DNA of 39,666 nucleotides, taken from Paenibacillus sp. N3.4 (GTDB taxonomy: Bacteria > Bacillota > Bacilli > Paenibacillales > NBRC-103111). Both the position numbers and the translations under genes were made by a program. Below are positions 17,236 to 24,669 of the stretch, piece by piece; the stretch's first letter is position 1, and every line of letters starts with the position of its first letter. The notes below the pieces were generated by a model. It saw only the letters and a list, made by a program, of their open reading frames with translations, did not search any database and was not told the origin of the DNA. Where the stretch lies: positions 1 to 39,666 of the forward strand of contig NZ_VRTT01000068.1 in NCBI RefSeq assembly GCF_008017805.1, written 5' to 3'.

Positions 17236-18324
17236 CTAAACATATACAAGCTTATTACCGGCAGCTTTGCGCAGTCGATTCATAATGGCAAGACCGATAC
17301 CCGTCTCCTCGCAGCCCTCCGCTGCAATATATTGAATTCCTGCTTGATCGAACTCTCTCAATGCGGCGTAAAGCTCTTGAGCAATTGTCTCTGGTTGCGA
17401 CAGCGCCCCACAGGCAATGACCAGATCAGCGCGATACCAAGAGGCACGCTCCTCAAATGTAAGAATGCCTGTAGACTCCCCTCGTGCTTTGGCGGCGTCA
17501 ATATCTCGCTGAATCCAAGCAGAGACTTCGTCTTCCCTGCCTCCTTGAACGATCTGCATAAAGCCTTGAGGTGCGTAATGCGTATATTTCATCCCTGGGG
17601 CGCGCGGTGTTTCTACAGCAGATATCTCTTCCCGCTCAGGCTCATGAATTGTAATGTGTGGAAGTGCTGAGCGCAGCTGTTCCGATGTAATGCCTCCTGG
17701 GCGTAAGATATACAGCTGACCGTTGACGATCTGAATGACTGTGGATTCGACTCCAACACCTGTTGGGCCACCATCCAAAATACCTCCAACACGTCCGTCC
17801 AAGTCATCCTTAACATGAGAAGCAAGCGTAGGGCTTGGTCGACCCGAACTGTTAGCGCTCGGTGCTGCAATGGGGATGCCAGCCGAGCGAAGAAGCCGCA
17901 AAGCCATAGGATGGTTGGGTATACGCACACCGACCGTAGAGAGTCCTGCCGTTACCAACGGCGAAATGCCGCCTGTTTGAACAGGCAGCACAAGGGTTAA
18001 TGGACCTGGCCAGAAGATTTTCATCAATTGATGATGCTCAGGTGTAAGGCTTAGAGGTTGTATTAATCCGGAAAGCTGTTCAGTATCCGCAATATGAACA
18101 ATGAGCGGATTGTCGGAAGGGCGTCCTTTTGCCCTGAAAATCCGTTCCACCGCTGTCGAGCTAGTGGCATCAGCTCCAAGACCATACACCGTCTCCGTTG
18201 GGAAAGCTACGGTTTCCCCTTGTTGGAGGAGAATTGCTGCTTGTGCGATAGAAGAATCCACTGCTTTCTTCCTCTCGGTACCTTCAGGCAGCAGATCCTG
18301 ATCTACGTTCCAGTATGTGGTCAC
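17236..18324 (-). CDS. tsaC: L-threonylcarbamoyladenylate synthase (TsaC/Sua5, YwlC)
   Basis: Makes threonylcarbamoyl-AMP from threonine, bicarbonate and ATP for the t6A37 modification of ANN-decoding tRNAs. The 362 residues cover the YrdC domain (about 20-215), with VAFPTETVYGLGADA, RAKGRPSDNPL and IAAPSANSSGRPSPT, plus the C-terminal Sua5 domain. This makes it the longer Sua5 form rather than the short TsaC form. Translation starts at GTG, preceded by AAGGATGAG. It follows spoIIR with a 30-base gap on the same strand. Confidence 0.94.
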   Translation of the reverse strand: MTTYWNVDQDLLPEGTERKKAVDSSIAQAAILLQQGETVAFPTETVYGLGADATSSTAVERIFRAKGRPSDNPLIVHIADTEQLSGLIQPLSLTPEHHQLMKIFWPGPLTLVLPVQTGGISPLVTAGLSTVGVRIPNHPMALRLLRSAGIPIAAPSANSSGRPSPTLASHVKDDLDGRVGGILDGGPTGVGVESTVIQIVNGQLYILRPGGITSEQLRSALPHITIHEPEREEISAVETPRAPGMKYTHYAPQGFMQIVQGGREDEVSAWIQRDIDAAKARGESTGILTFEERASWYRADLVIACGALSQPETIAQELYAALREFDQAGIQYIAAEGCEETGIGLAIMNRLRKAAGNKLVYV

Positions 18325-18354
18325 TTACGATCTCATCCTTACCTTGATAAATTG

Positions 18355-19125
18355 TTAACTAAACCATGCTGCTATTTTCTTAATCATTTCCCAGATAAAA
18401 AATTTAACTTCAGGCTGATTCGCTTCGGATACTTCTAGGACTTTCGTTTCTTGTGCAGGTGCGCCTGCTTTAACGGTTGGAGTCACTTTCGTGTCTTTGC
18501 TTATTGTTTTTGCCGTACCGGCAGTCTTTTGGCCTTCTGCCGTGGATGAATTTCCTTTACCTTTTCCGTCACCCTCAGTTTTTGCTACAACAGCTGCTGT
18601 GGATGCCACTGCTTCCCCGGATAAAGAATCTACGAAGCATAGCGGAGGAAATAGGACACACCACCAGTTTTGACCTTCTCCGCTGCCGATGGTTACACGC
18701 AAAGCTTCATAATCACCAGCTGGATAAACTTGATTTCCGTACATTTTCGTTGGAAAAGGGACCTTCCCTAGCTCGACAGTGTGTGAATAGCTGTAACCAC
18801 GTGCTTCAATCATTTGCCCGACGAGAACGTCGAACTCTGCCAAATGCACATTGACCACAGCCCGAGCTTCATCTAGAGATTGAGGGCCAACAACCCAATC
18901 CTGCATACGAGCAATGATAGCATCCCGAATCTCCCGTTTCAACGCTTGATCCTGTGCAGAATCAGAATTTGCCAGAATCCGCAATCGAATCGATTCTTGT
19001 GGTATGACAGGCGCAATAACCGCCGCATTCGTACGGTTTGAATCCCAACAAGCGATCATAACAATAAGTGCAAAAGCGATCATAAATAAGTGCTTATAAG
19101 ATGGACGTTCCGATCTTTTTACCAT
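18355..19125 (-). CDS. spoIIR: Stage II sporulation protein R
   Basis: Secreted forespore signal that triggers SpoIIGA to process pro-sigma-E in the mother cell. The 256-residue product has an N-terminal hydrophobic segment (about 13-32), then the SpoIIR core: ESIRLRILANSDSAQDQALK, SHTVELGKVPFPTKMYGN and GEGQNWWCVLFPPLCF. The C-terminal ~80 residues are a low-complexity Lys/Thr/Ala/Gly linker and a short amphipathic tail that look lineage-specific. Its ribosome binding site lies inside a strong hairpin (19133-19185). No clear sigma-F promoter could be picked out. Confidence 0.93.
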   Translation of the reverse strand: MVKRSERPSYKHLFMIAFALIVMIACWDSNRTNAAVIAPVIPQESIRLRILANSDSAQDQALKREIRDAIIARMQDWVVGPQSLDEARAVVNVHLAEFDVLVGQMIEARGYSYSHTVELGKVPFPTKMYGNQVYPAGDYEALRVTIGSGEGQNWWCVLFPPLCFVDSLSGEAVASTAAVVAKTEGDGKGKGNSSTAEGQKTAGTAKTISKDTKVTPTVKAGAPAQETKVLEVSEANQPEVKFFIWEMIKKIAAWFS

Positions 19126-19132
19126 GAGGAAA

Positions 19133-19185
19133 AGCCCCTTTCCCTTTGCTTCTACTAAGCAGTATAGGCAAAAAGAGAAAGGGCT
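19133..19185 (-). promoter_or_regulatory. Leader hairpin covering the spoIIR ribosome binding site
   Basis: On the minus strand AGCCCTTTCTCTTT pairs with a complementary arm ending GGGAAAGGGGCT across a roughly 20-base loop, then TTTTCC and the spoIIR ATG about 10 bases on. The 3' arm contains the GGGG ribosome binding site. It could act as an attenuator or a translation block against read-through from prmC. Confidence 0.5.
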
Positions 19186-19236
19186 AAACCTAGTAATCTA
19201 TTAAAAAGTTAAAAATAGTAGAGTTGGGTGGAAAGT

Positions 19237-19266
19237 GCTGCTTCCCCCAATATGCGGGGATTCAGC
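19237..19266 (-). other. Hairpin in the prmC-spoIIR gap
   Basis: Arms GCTG-aa-TCCCC and GGGGA-ag-CAGC enclose an eight-base loop. No T-run follows, so it is not a standard terminator. The 187-base gap also carries the 14-mer AGCGTTAAAGTGGA shared with position 106. Confidence 0.35.
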
Positions 19267-19312
19267 TGCTTTAAGAGTAAAAATAGCGTTAAAGTGGACC
19301 ATTACCTTTACC

Positions 19313-20194
19313 CTACTCGCGCACACGGATCGCCAACACGTGGCGATCAATCCCCTGGAGATCCGGCACGAACCGGATCTCGTCCCAATCGGCGGCGGCG
19401 CGCAGCATCGCCGCCACAGCCTCGGCCTGCCGGATGCCGACCTCGAACCCGACCACAGTCGGGATTCGCGGCAGCTGCGGCAGCTGCAAGATCATGCGGC
19501 GGTAGAGGTCGAGTCCGAGGGCACCGCCGAAAAGAGCCGTGTGCGGCTCGAACAGCCGCACCTCAGGCATCAGCGCAGGCAGGTCGCCATCAGGAATATA
19601 CGGTGGGTTGGACACCAGTATATCGGGCGCGATCCCGCGCTGAATGAAGGGCTCGAGGAGGTCGCCCTCGAGCCACTCGATCCGCGCAGCCACGCCGTGG
19701 CGCTGCGCGTTCACGTGGGCCATCTCCAGCGCTGCCGCGGAGATGTCGCTGGCCGCCACGCGCCACGCGGGGCGCGCGTGCGCAATCGTCACCGGGATCG
19801 CTCCGCTCCCGGTGCCCACGTCCGCAAGGAGCGGAGCGCCTTGCGGGAACAGACGCGAGCCCTCGTGGAGCAAAGCTTCCACGAGCAGCTCCGTCTCCGG
19901 CCGCGGGATCAGCACGGCCGGGCTCACGGCAAAAGGAAGGCCGAAGAAATCCTGCTCGCCGGTTATATACTGCACCGGCTCGCCCGCGGCCTTCCGTTCT
20001 ACCAGCTGGCGCCATCGCTCTGCCAGCTCCGCTGGGAACTGTTCCTGGAAACGGAACAGCAGCTCCGTGCGCGTGCAGCCCAACAGGTGCTGCAGCAGCA
20101 ATTCCACACAGGAAGCAGCCTCGGCCACCCCAAGCTTCCCTAAAAAAGAAGAAGCCTCTACATAGGCTTCTCTAATCGTTGCAGTCGGCATCAC
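19313..20194 (-). CDS. prmC: Release factor glutamine methyltransferase
   Basis: N5-methylates the GGQ glutamine of RF1 and RF2. The 293-residue product has the SAM-binding motif ADVGTGSGAIPV (about 124-135) and the catalytic NPPY at 196-199. Translation probably starts at GTG 20194, overlapping the prfA stop (ATGTGATG), with an in-frame ATG at 20191; the overlap couples modifier and substrate, as in many bacteria. Base composition is odd: most of the gene is very GC-rich, visibly far above its neighbours, with codons such as GCG, CGC, CTC and GCC dominant. Recombination with a GC-rich relative is one explanation. Confidence 0.94.
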   Translation of the reverse strand: MMPTATIREAYVEASSFLGKLGVAEAASCVELLLQHLLGCTRTELLFRFQEQFPAELAERWRQLVERKAAGEPVQYITGEQDFFGLPFAVSPAVLIPRPETELLVEALLHEGSRLFPQGAPLLADVGTGSGAIPVTIAHARPAWRVAASDISAAALEMAHVNAQRHGVAARIEWLEGDLLEPFIQRGIAPDILVSNPPYIPDGDLPALMPEVRLFEPHTALFGGALGLDLYRRMILQLPQLPRIPTVVGFEVGIRQAEAVAAMLRAAADWDEIRFVPDLQGIDRHVLAIRVRE

Positions 20195-21267
20195 ATCGCC
20201 TGCTCCCCTTTATCTAAAGCATCGGACTGCGCAGCAATCGTTAATGCGGAAACGATCTCCGCCATATCGCCATTGAGGACAGTTTCCAAACGATGCAAAG
20301 TTAATCCAATACGGTGATCCGTAATCCGGCTTTGCGGGAAGTTGTACGTACGGATACGTTCTGAACGATCTCCTGTACCTACCTTGCTTTTACGCTCACC
20401 GGCATACTTTGCTTCTTCTTCTTCGCGCAATTTATCCGAAATCCGCGTACGAAGTACACGAAGCGCTGACTCTTTATTCGAGTTTTGCGATTTGCCGTCC
20501 TGACAAGTAGCGACGATTCCTGTAGGCACGTGGGTTACACGCACTGCAGATTTCGTTGTATTAACGGACTGTCCGCCCGCTCCGCTGGAACAGAACGTAT
20601 CGACACGAATGTCTGCATCATGAATAACGATCTCTACATCTTCCGCTTCCGGCATGACAACTACCGTAGACGTGGAGGTATGAATACGACCGCCTGATTC
20701 CGTTACCGGAATACGTTGAACCCTGTGCGCACCACTTTCAAACTTTAGCTTGCTATAGGCGCCTTTACCCGTAATCATGAAAATAATCTCTTTGAACCCG
20801 CCTAAATCATTCACGGAAGCATCCAAAATCTCTGTTCTCCAGCCTTGCGCATCCGCATAACGCGTATACATCCGGTATAGATCGCCTGCAAACAACGCAG
20901 CTTCATCACCACCGGCAGCACCGCGAATTTCAACGATTACGTTCTTATCGTCATTTGGATCTTTAGGCATCATCAGCAATCTGAGTTGTTCTTCCAACTG
21001 GGCAGCTTGCTCACTTAGCTCATCGATTTCCATTTTGACCATTTCACGCATTTCATCGTCCAATTTTTCGTTCTGCATCACTTTGGCATCAGCCAGCTGT
21101 CCACTCACACTCTTATATTCATTATAAGCATCATAAGCTTCTTGAAGATCGGATTGTTCTTTGGAGTATTCTCTAAGTTTCTTCGTATCGCTTGTGACAT
21201 CAGGGTCACATAACAGTTCGCTTAATTTATCATATCGATCTACAATCGATTGAAGTCTATCCAACAT
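20191..21267 (-). CDS. prfA: Peptide chain release factor 1
   Basis: RF1 terminates translation at UAA and UAG. The 358 residues match the family. The codon-recognition tripeptide PVT is at 187-189 and the peptidyl-tRNA hydrolysis motif GGQ at 231-233 in SSGAGGQSVNTTKSAVR. The start has a GGAGTGATCC-type ribosome binding site, 33 bases after ychF. Its stop overlaps the prmC start. Confidence 0.97.
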   Translation of the reverse strand: MLDRLQSIVDRYDKLSELLCDPDVTSDTKKLREYSKEQSDLQEAYDAYNEYKSVSGQLADAKVMQNEKLDDEMREMVKMEIDELSEQAAQLEEQLRLLMMPKDPNDDKNVIVEIRGAAGGDEAALFAGDLYRMYTRYADAQGWRTEILDASVNDLGGFKEIIFMITGKGAYSKLKFESGAHRVQRIPVTESGGRIHTSTSTVVVMPEAEDVEIVIHDADIRVDTFCSSGAGGQSVNTTKSAVRVTHVPTGIVATCQDGKSQNSNKESALRVLRTRISDKLREEEEAKYAGERKSKVGTGDRSERIRTYNFPQSRITDHRIGLTLHRLETVLNGDMAEIVSALTIAAQSDALDKGEQAM

Positions 21268-21300
21268 CGTGGATCACTCCTTTCTTTTCTTTTTCAATCA

Positions 21301-22401
21301 TTAAACGTTGAATCTAAAATGCATGACGTCTCCGTCATTCACCACGTACTCTTTACCTTCAAGACGCACTTGCCCTTTTTCCTTAGCGCCATTCATCGAA
21401 CCAGCCGTACTTAAGTCATGATAAGAAACGACTTCTGCACGAATAAATCCGCGTTCGAAATCGGTATGAATTACACCAGCCGCTTGAGGAGCTTTCGTTC
21501 CCTTACGGATTGTCCATGCTCTTACTTCCTGTACGCCTGCTGTAAAGTAAGTGTACAAGCCAAGCAATCTATACGCTGCTTTAATCAATCTATTCAAGCC
21601 AGACTCTTGAAGTCCCAACTCTTCGAGGAACATCGCTTTTTCTTCGTCTTCCAGCTCTGCGATTTCGGATTCAACCTTGGCGCTGATTGGCACGACTTCA
21701 TTGTTTTCTTTGGCCGCGTACTCCTTGACCATTTTCACATACTTATTGTCATCCGCCGTTGCAACCTCGTCCTCGCTCACATTAGCCGCGTAGAGAACAG
21801 GCTTCATCGTCAGCAAATGGAGATCACGAACAAGCAGCTTCTCATCCTCGCTTAAATCTAAACTGCGTGCTGGCTGGTCCGCATAGAGCGCCTCTTTGAT
21901 GCGTTCCAGACATTCCACTTCGGCTACGACTTTCTTGTCGCCGCCTTTAAGATTTTTGCGTGAACGCTCGATCTTCTTTTCGACGGATTCAATATCCGCC
22001 AAAATCAATTCCAAATTGATCGTTTCGATATCACTGATCGGGTCGACTTTCCCAGATACGTGGGTAATATTATCATCCTCAAAACAACGGACAACATGCA
22101 CAATGGCATCCACTTCACGAATGTGCGCCAAAAATTTATTTCCAAGCCCTTCGCCTTTGCTCGCGCCTTTCACTAAACCCGCAATATCTACGAATTCGAA
22201 AGCCGTCGGAACAATGCTCTTCGGCACAACAATTTCAACCAGTCTATACAATCTCTCGTCTGGTACTTCTACTACCCCAACATTCGGATCAATCGTACAG
22301 AACGGATAGTTCGCAGATTCTGCCCCCGCCTGTGTAATTGCATTAAACAATGTCGATTTTCCTACGTTTGGTAGACCGACCACCCCGCAAGAGAGTCCCA
22401 T
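21301..22401 (-). CDS. ychF: Redox-regulated ATPase YchF (OLA1/Obg family)
   Basis: A TRAFAC-class P-loop protein that prefers ATP and associates with ribosomes. The 366 residues match the family. Walker A is GLPNVGKS at 8-15, the G3-like segment is FVDIAGLVKGASKGEGLGN, and the C-terminal TGS domain ends VNDGDVMHFRFNV. It has its own sigma-A promoter and is followed closely by prfA and prmC. Confidence 0.96.
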   Translation of the reverse strand: MGLSCGVVGLPNVGKSTLFNAITQAGAESANYPFCTIDPNVGVVEVPDERLYRLVEIVVPKSIVPTAFEFVDIAGLVKGASKGEGLGNKFLAHIREVDAIVHVVRCFEDDNITHVSGKVDPISDIETINLELILADIESVEKKIERSRKNLKGGDKKVVAEVECLERIKEALYADQPARSLDLSEDEKLLVRDLHLLTMKPVLYAANVSEDEVATADDNKYVKMVKEYAAKENNEVVPISAKVESEIAELEDEEKAMFLEELGLQESGLNRLIKAAYRLLGLYTYFTAGVQEVRAWTIRKGTKAPQAAGVIHTDFERGFIRAEVVSYHDLSTAGSMNGAKEKGQVRLEGKEYVVNDGDVMHFRFNV

Positions 22402-22448
22402 TTATATACACAACTCCTTAATATTCATTATGTCAAATTCCTTAGAAC

Positions 22449-22477
22449 ATTATATATTAGTCCGGGTGTAATGTCAC
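22449..22477 (-). promoter_or_regulatory. Sigma-A promoter of ychF-prfA-prmC
   Basis: GTGACA (22477-22472) and a perfect TATAAT (22454-22449) on the minus strand with a 17-base spacer, about 50 bases upstream of the ychF start. Confidence 0.75.
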
Positions 22478-22512
22478 TTATATAAGAAAGGAAACTATGC
22501 TTACTGTAAAAT

Positions 22513-22800
22513 TTATACATTTGAATGCACGCTAAAACGGGAAAATAAATGCCAGATGAGCTCTCTTCGGCTCGTTACTCCGGTTTTAACAAAAATAGAT
22601 TTCAAATGATCCTGTACGATATACGTCGAAATACGGAGGGAAAGCGCAAGCTCTTTGGTTGAAAATCCGCGAAGAATCCGGCCAAGAATCTGCTTCTCCC
22701 GCTCGGATAGCCCATAAGCTTCCGCGATGAGCGGCAGCGTGTCCGAAGGTTTGGCCTGTTCGAACCAAACAGCGATCTGGACGGAGGAAGAGGTGCAATC
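22513..22800 (-). pseudogene. Truncated LuxR-type DNA-binding domain
   Basis: A minus-strand frame ending at 22513 encodes the C-terminal part of a LuxR-family regulator: AEAYGLSEREKQILGRILRG, then FSTKELALSLRISTYIVQDH and KTGVTSRRELI, the four-helix HTH with the conserved Ser-Glu-Arg-Glu and Val-x-x-His-Leu-Lys features. Upstream similarity seems to stretch to about WFEQAKPSDTLPLI. The frame then hits a stop near 22800 with no start or sensor domain. It is therefore a 3' gene remnant, head-to-head with another remnant on the plus strand. Confidence 0.7.
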
Positions 22801-22963
22801 TCAAATGACCGCTCGTGTAGCTGATGCTCTTTACCTAAACGTATTTCCAAATGGGGTTTATCATATTGACCAACTATTTGATTTGGATGCTTTGCCAGAC
22901 AAGGTGTTGGAAGATGTTTCGGTTGAAATGCGCATAAATGGCATTCCCTATAGGGATAAATAA
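22780..22963 (+). pseudogene. C-terminal fragment of an unidentified protein
   Basis: A plus-strand frame ending at 22963 encodes about 60 residues, starting roughly WTEEEVQSQM and ending VEMRINGIPYRDK, with protein-like composition. No credible start or ribosome binding site exists: upstream, the frame runs antisense into the LuxR remnant. I do not recognise the family. It looks like the 3' end of a gene whose front was lost in the same rearrangement. Confidence 0.4.
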
Positions 22964-22975
22964 AGGCATGAACAA

Positions 22976-23018
22976 ACAAAAAGCCTGCAGGGTCTATTGA
23001 TTCGCCGCAGGCTTTTTG
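22976..23018. terminator. Bidirectional terminator overlapping the PilZ gene end
   Basis: AAAAAGCCTGC and GCAGGCTTTTT enclose an 18-base loop that contains the stop codon of the minus-strand PilZ gene. The A-run and T-run on either side let it work in both directions. Confidence 0.75.
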
Positions 23019-23710
23019 TCCATTCGACTCTTAAGTTCCGCTTCCCGCTTCTGAACGAAATAAGATTCGATCTGATTTTTAAGAATAAACCCTCTTAATG
23101 GATTTATTTTTTCATCCGGAAATTGGATATAACTGGCGCCATAATAAAAACCAGTTTCCACTTTCTCTTTACGAACAATTTCCATCGTACACGATAGCAG
23201 GAAGCCTAGATTAATCTCTACCTCTAGATACGAATGCTTCTGTACAATTTTTTCAACAATTAAATTATTTTCAATCGTAAAGCCTAACCCGCTCATCGAT
23301 ACATTTTTAATTGCAATCCCTACTGGGTCATCGAACTGATGTTTATTCCGTTTATTGCTATCTTGAAGCCCAAACAACAAGCCTTCTTGGATGACATCAA
23401 TACGTGGAAATTCGCGTTTCTCGGTAAATTTTTTACGATTTTCCGGAGGATTAATCACAATAACGGAACCATGGTCTTTAGCGACAACCGTGGTCTCCAA
23501 AACAAATAACCCCGATTTCGAATAAATCGTCATTTTCACTTTATCTCCGAGCCGGAATATGTCAAATTCGGGCAGCTCCACTTCCATAATATCGCCTAGC
23601 GCATACGTGAGTACACCCGTAGCTACAAAATCAGCCTTGCCCAGTACCGCTTTGCTTTGAATTAAAACATCCGAGTCATTGCCTTCTTTACTGCCGTAAA
23701 ACTTCCCCAT
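22994..23710 (-). CDS. PilZ-domain c-di-GMP receptor (YcgR/YpfA-like)
   Basis: A 238-residue two-domain protein. The N-terminal ~95 residues resemble the YcgR-N flagellar-brake domain; the C-terminal PilZ domain has both c-di-GMP motifs intact: RxxxR in KREFPRID (Arg99, Arg103) and N-x-S-x-x-G in NVSMSGLGF (136-141). Family members bind c-di-GMP and slow flagellar motors or affect exopolysaccharide. The ATG at 23710 is preferred because AGAGGTG lies nine bases before it; GTG 23722 and ATG 23719 are poorly spaced. The gene sits behind a c-di-GMP-I riboswitch, so its expression and activity appear tied to the same ligand. Confidence 0.9.
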   Translation of the reverse strand: MGKFYGSKEGNDSDVLIQSKAVLGKADFVATGVLTYALGDIMEVELPEFDIFRLGDKVKMTIYSKSGLFVLETTVVAKDHGSVIVINPPENRKKFTEKREFPRIDVIQEGLLFGLQDSNKRNKHQFDDPVGIAIKNVSMSGLGFTIENNLIVEKIVQKHSYLEVEINLGFLLSCTMEIVRKEKVETGFYYGASYIQFPDEKINPLRGFILKNQIESYFVQKREAELKSRMDKKPAANQ

Positions 23711-23754
23711 ATGTTTCATCACCTCTTTCTATGAGTTCATTCATTATTTCGTTA

Positions 23755-23795
23755 TAAAAATAAAAATAGACCGATCCTAAACAGGAACAGCCTAT
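23755..23795 (-). terminator. Terminator of the c-di-GMP riboswitch
   Basis: Minus-strand arms ATAGGCTGTTCCT and AGGATCGGTCTAT (12 of 13 positions pair, including wobbles) enclose GTTT and are followed by TTTTATTTTT. The 5' arm contains AGGCTGT, complementary to ACAGCCT at the aptamer's 3' side, offering a mutually exclusive antiterminator. Confidence 0.75.
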
Positions 23796-23822
23796 TACCT
23801 CAATCAAAAAAAGCATCGATTT

Positions 23823-23900
23823 TCGGTAACCAGGCTGTCATAGTTCCGGAAGAACCTTAGACCCTTAGCTTTGCGTCCTTGCCTTTCAACAAGTTTGCCG
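23823..23900 (-). promoter_or_regulatory. c-di-GMP-I (GEMM) riboswitch aptamer
   Basis: The minus strand carries the class signatures in order: GGCAAAC, a short stem capped by a GAAA-type loop (TTGTTGAAAGGCAA), GGACGCAAAGCTA, a second hairpin (GGTTCTTCCGGAACT), then ATGACAGCC-TGG-TTACCG. GGACGCAAAGC and GGTTACCG are the most conserved parts of the GEMM-I motif. It lies between a sigma-A promoter and a terminator in the long leader of the PilZ gene. The terminator/antiterminator layout suggests an OFF switch (inference). Recognised from the consensus; no covariance search was run. Confidence 0.88.
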
Positions 23901-23953
23901 TTTATCGAACTCTGCCATCATGTTTTGTCCGTTCTAAAAGACCTATAACTCTC

Positions 23954-23982
23954 AGTATACTTATCCTAATGGTTAGTTTCAA
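23954..23982 (-). promoter_or_regulatory. Sigma-A promoter of the PilZ gene
   Basis: TTGAAA (23982-23977) and TATACT (23959-23954) with a 17-base spacer on the minus strand. Transcription would begin about 50 bases before the riboswitch aptamer. Confidence 0.78.
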
Positions 23983-24034
23983 GTAATTTCCTTGCTTTGT
24001 AAATGTTTTTGTTGTATGAATGTAGAAGATTAAC

Positions 24035-24122
24035 TATCCACAATTTTTCGAGTTATCCACATAATTATCCACAGCTTGTTAACAACGAATATTTGTTCGT
24101 TTTTTTATACACATGTGGATAA
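24035..24122. promoter_or_regulatory. Cluster of DnaA boxes upstream of tadA
   Basis: Two perfect TTATCCACA boxes lie near 24054-24062 and 24065-24073, a CTATCCACA variant at 24035-24043, and an inverted perfect box (TGTGGATAA) at 24114-24122. Four boxes within 90 bases is well above chance. They are embedded in AT-rich DNA in the gap between the divergent PilZ and tadA genes. Possible roles are a DnaA-titrating cluster or DnaA-controlled transcription. Confidence 0.65.
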
Positions 24123-24148
24123 GAATATTTTTAGCGAGGTGTCCCCCT

Positions 24149-24607
24149 GTGGATGAACATATCCCCTGGATGAAAGAAGCCATACAAGAGGCTCTCAAAG
24201 CCGAAGCCATCCGAGAAGTACCCATAGGAGCTGTCGTCGTTCACCAAGGTCAAATTATTGGCCGCGGCTATAATCTCCGAGAAACCACACTAGATCCATT
24301 AGCCCATGCTGAAATGATCGCCATTAAACAAGCAAGCGAACATCTACAGGCTTGGCGACTTTTAGATTGTCAGCTCTATGTAACCCTAGAGCCTTGTCCC
24401 ATGTGTGCAGGCGCGATTGTTCAATCGCGGATACCGCAAGTTATCTATGGTACGACCGATCCAAAAGCCGGCTGTGCCGGAACTCTGATGAACCTGCTGC
24501 AGGAGGATCGTTTCAACCATCGAGTCGATGTTGTAAACGGCGTTCTGCAAGAGGAGTGCGCAACGATGTTGACGCAATTTTTTAGGAAGCTCCGTGGCAA
24601 GGCATAA
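24149..24607 (+). CDS. tadA: tRNA-specific adenosine deaminase
   Basis: Deaminates A34 to inosine in tRNA-Arg(ACG). With the GTG at 24149 (ribosome binding site GCGAGGTG) the protein has 152 residues. Zinc and catalytic residues are His53 and Glu55 in LAHAEMIAI and Cys83/Cys86 in LEPCPMCAGAI, the cytidine/deoxycytidylate deaminase signature. The frame stays open to 24113, but that region overlaps the last DnaA box and has no ribosome binding site. In B. subtilis tadA is followed by the SRP RNA and dnaX; neither is seen here. Confidence 0.95.
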   Translation: MDEHIPWMKEAIQEALKAEAIREVPIGAVVVHQGQIIGRGYNLRETTLDPLAHAEMIAIKQASEHLQAWRLLDCQLYVTLEPCPMCAGAIVQSRIPQVIYGTTDPKAGCAGTLMNLLQEDRFNHRVDVVNGVLQEECATMLTQFFRKLRGKA

Positions 24608-24641
24608 TCGAGCGAAGGAAAAAATCATATTATATTTCACT

Positions 24642-24669
24642 AGCCGTCAAAATTTTGCCGGCTTTTTTT
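24642..24669 (+). terminator. Terminator after tadA
   Basis: AGCCG and CGGCT flank a CAAAATTTTG inner palindrome, followed by seven T residues, about 35 bases after the tadA stop. Confidence 0.75.

Noticed and set aside
19228..20165. Long plus-strand frames (up to 302 codons) across prmC
   Set aside because: High GC removes stop codons from all frames; the minus-strand frame carries the SAM and NPPY motifs, so the others are shadows.
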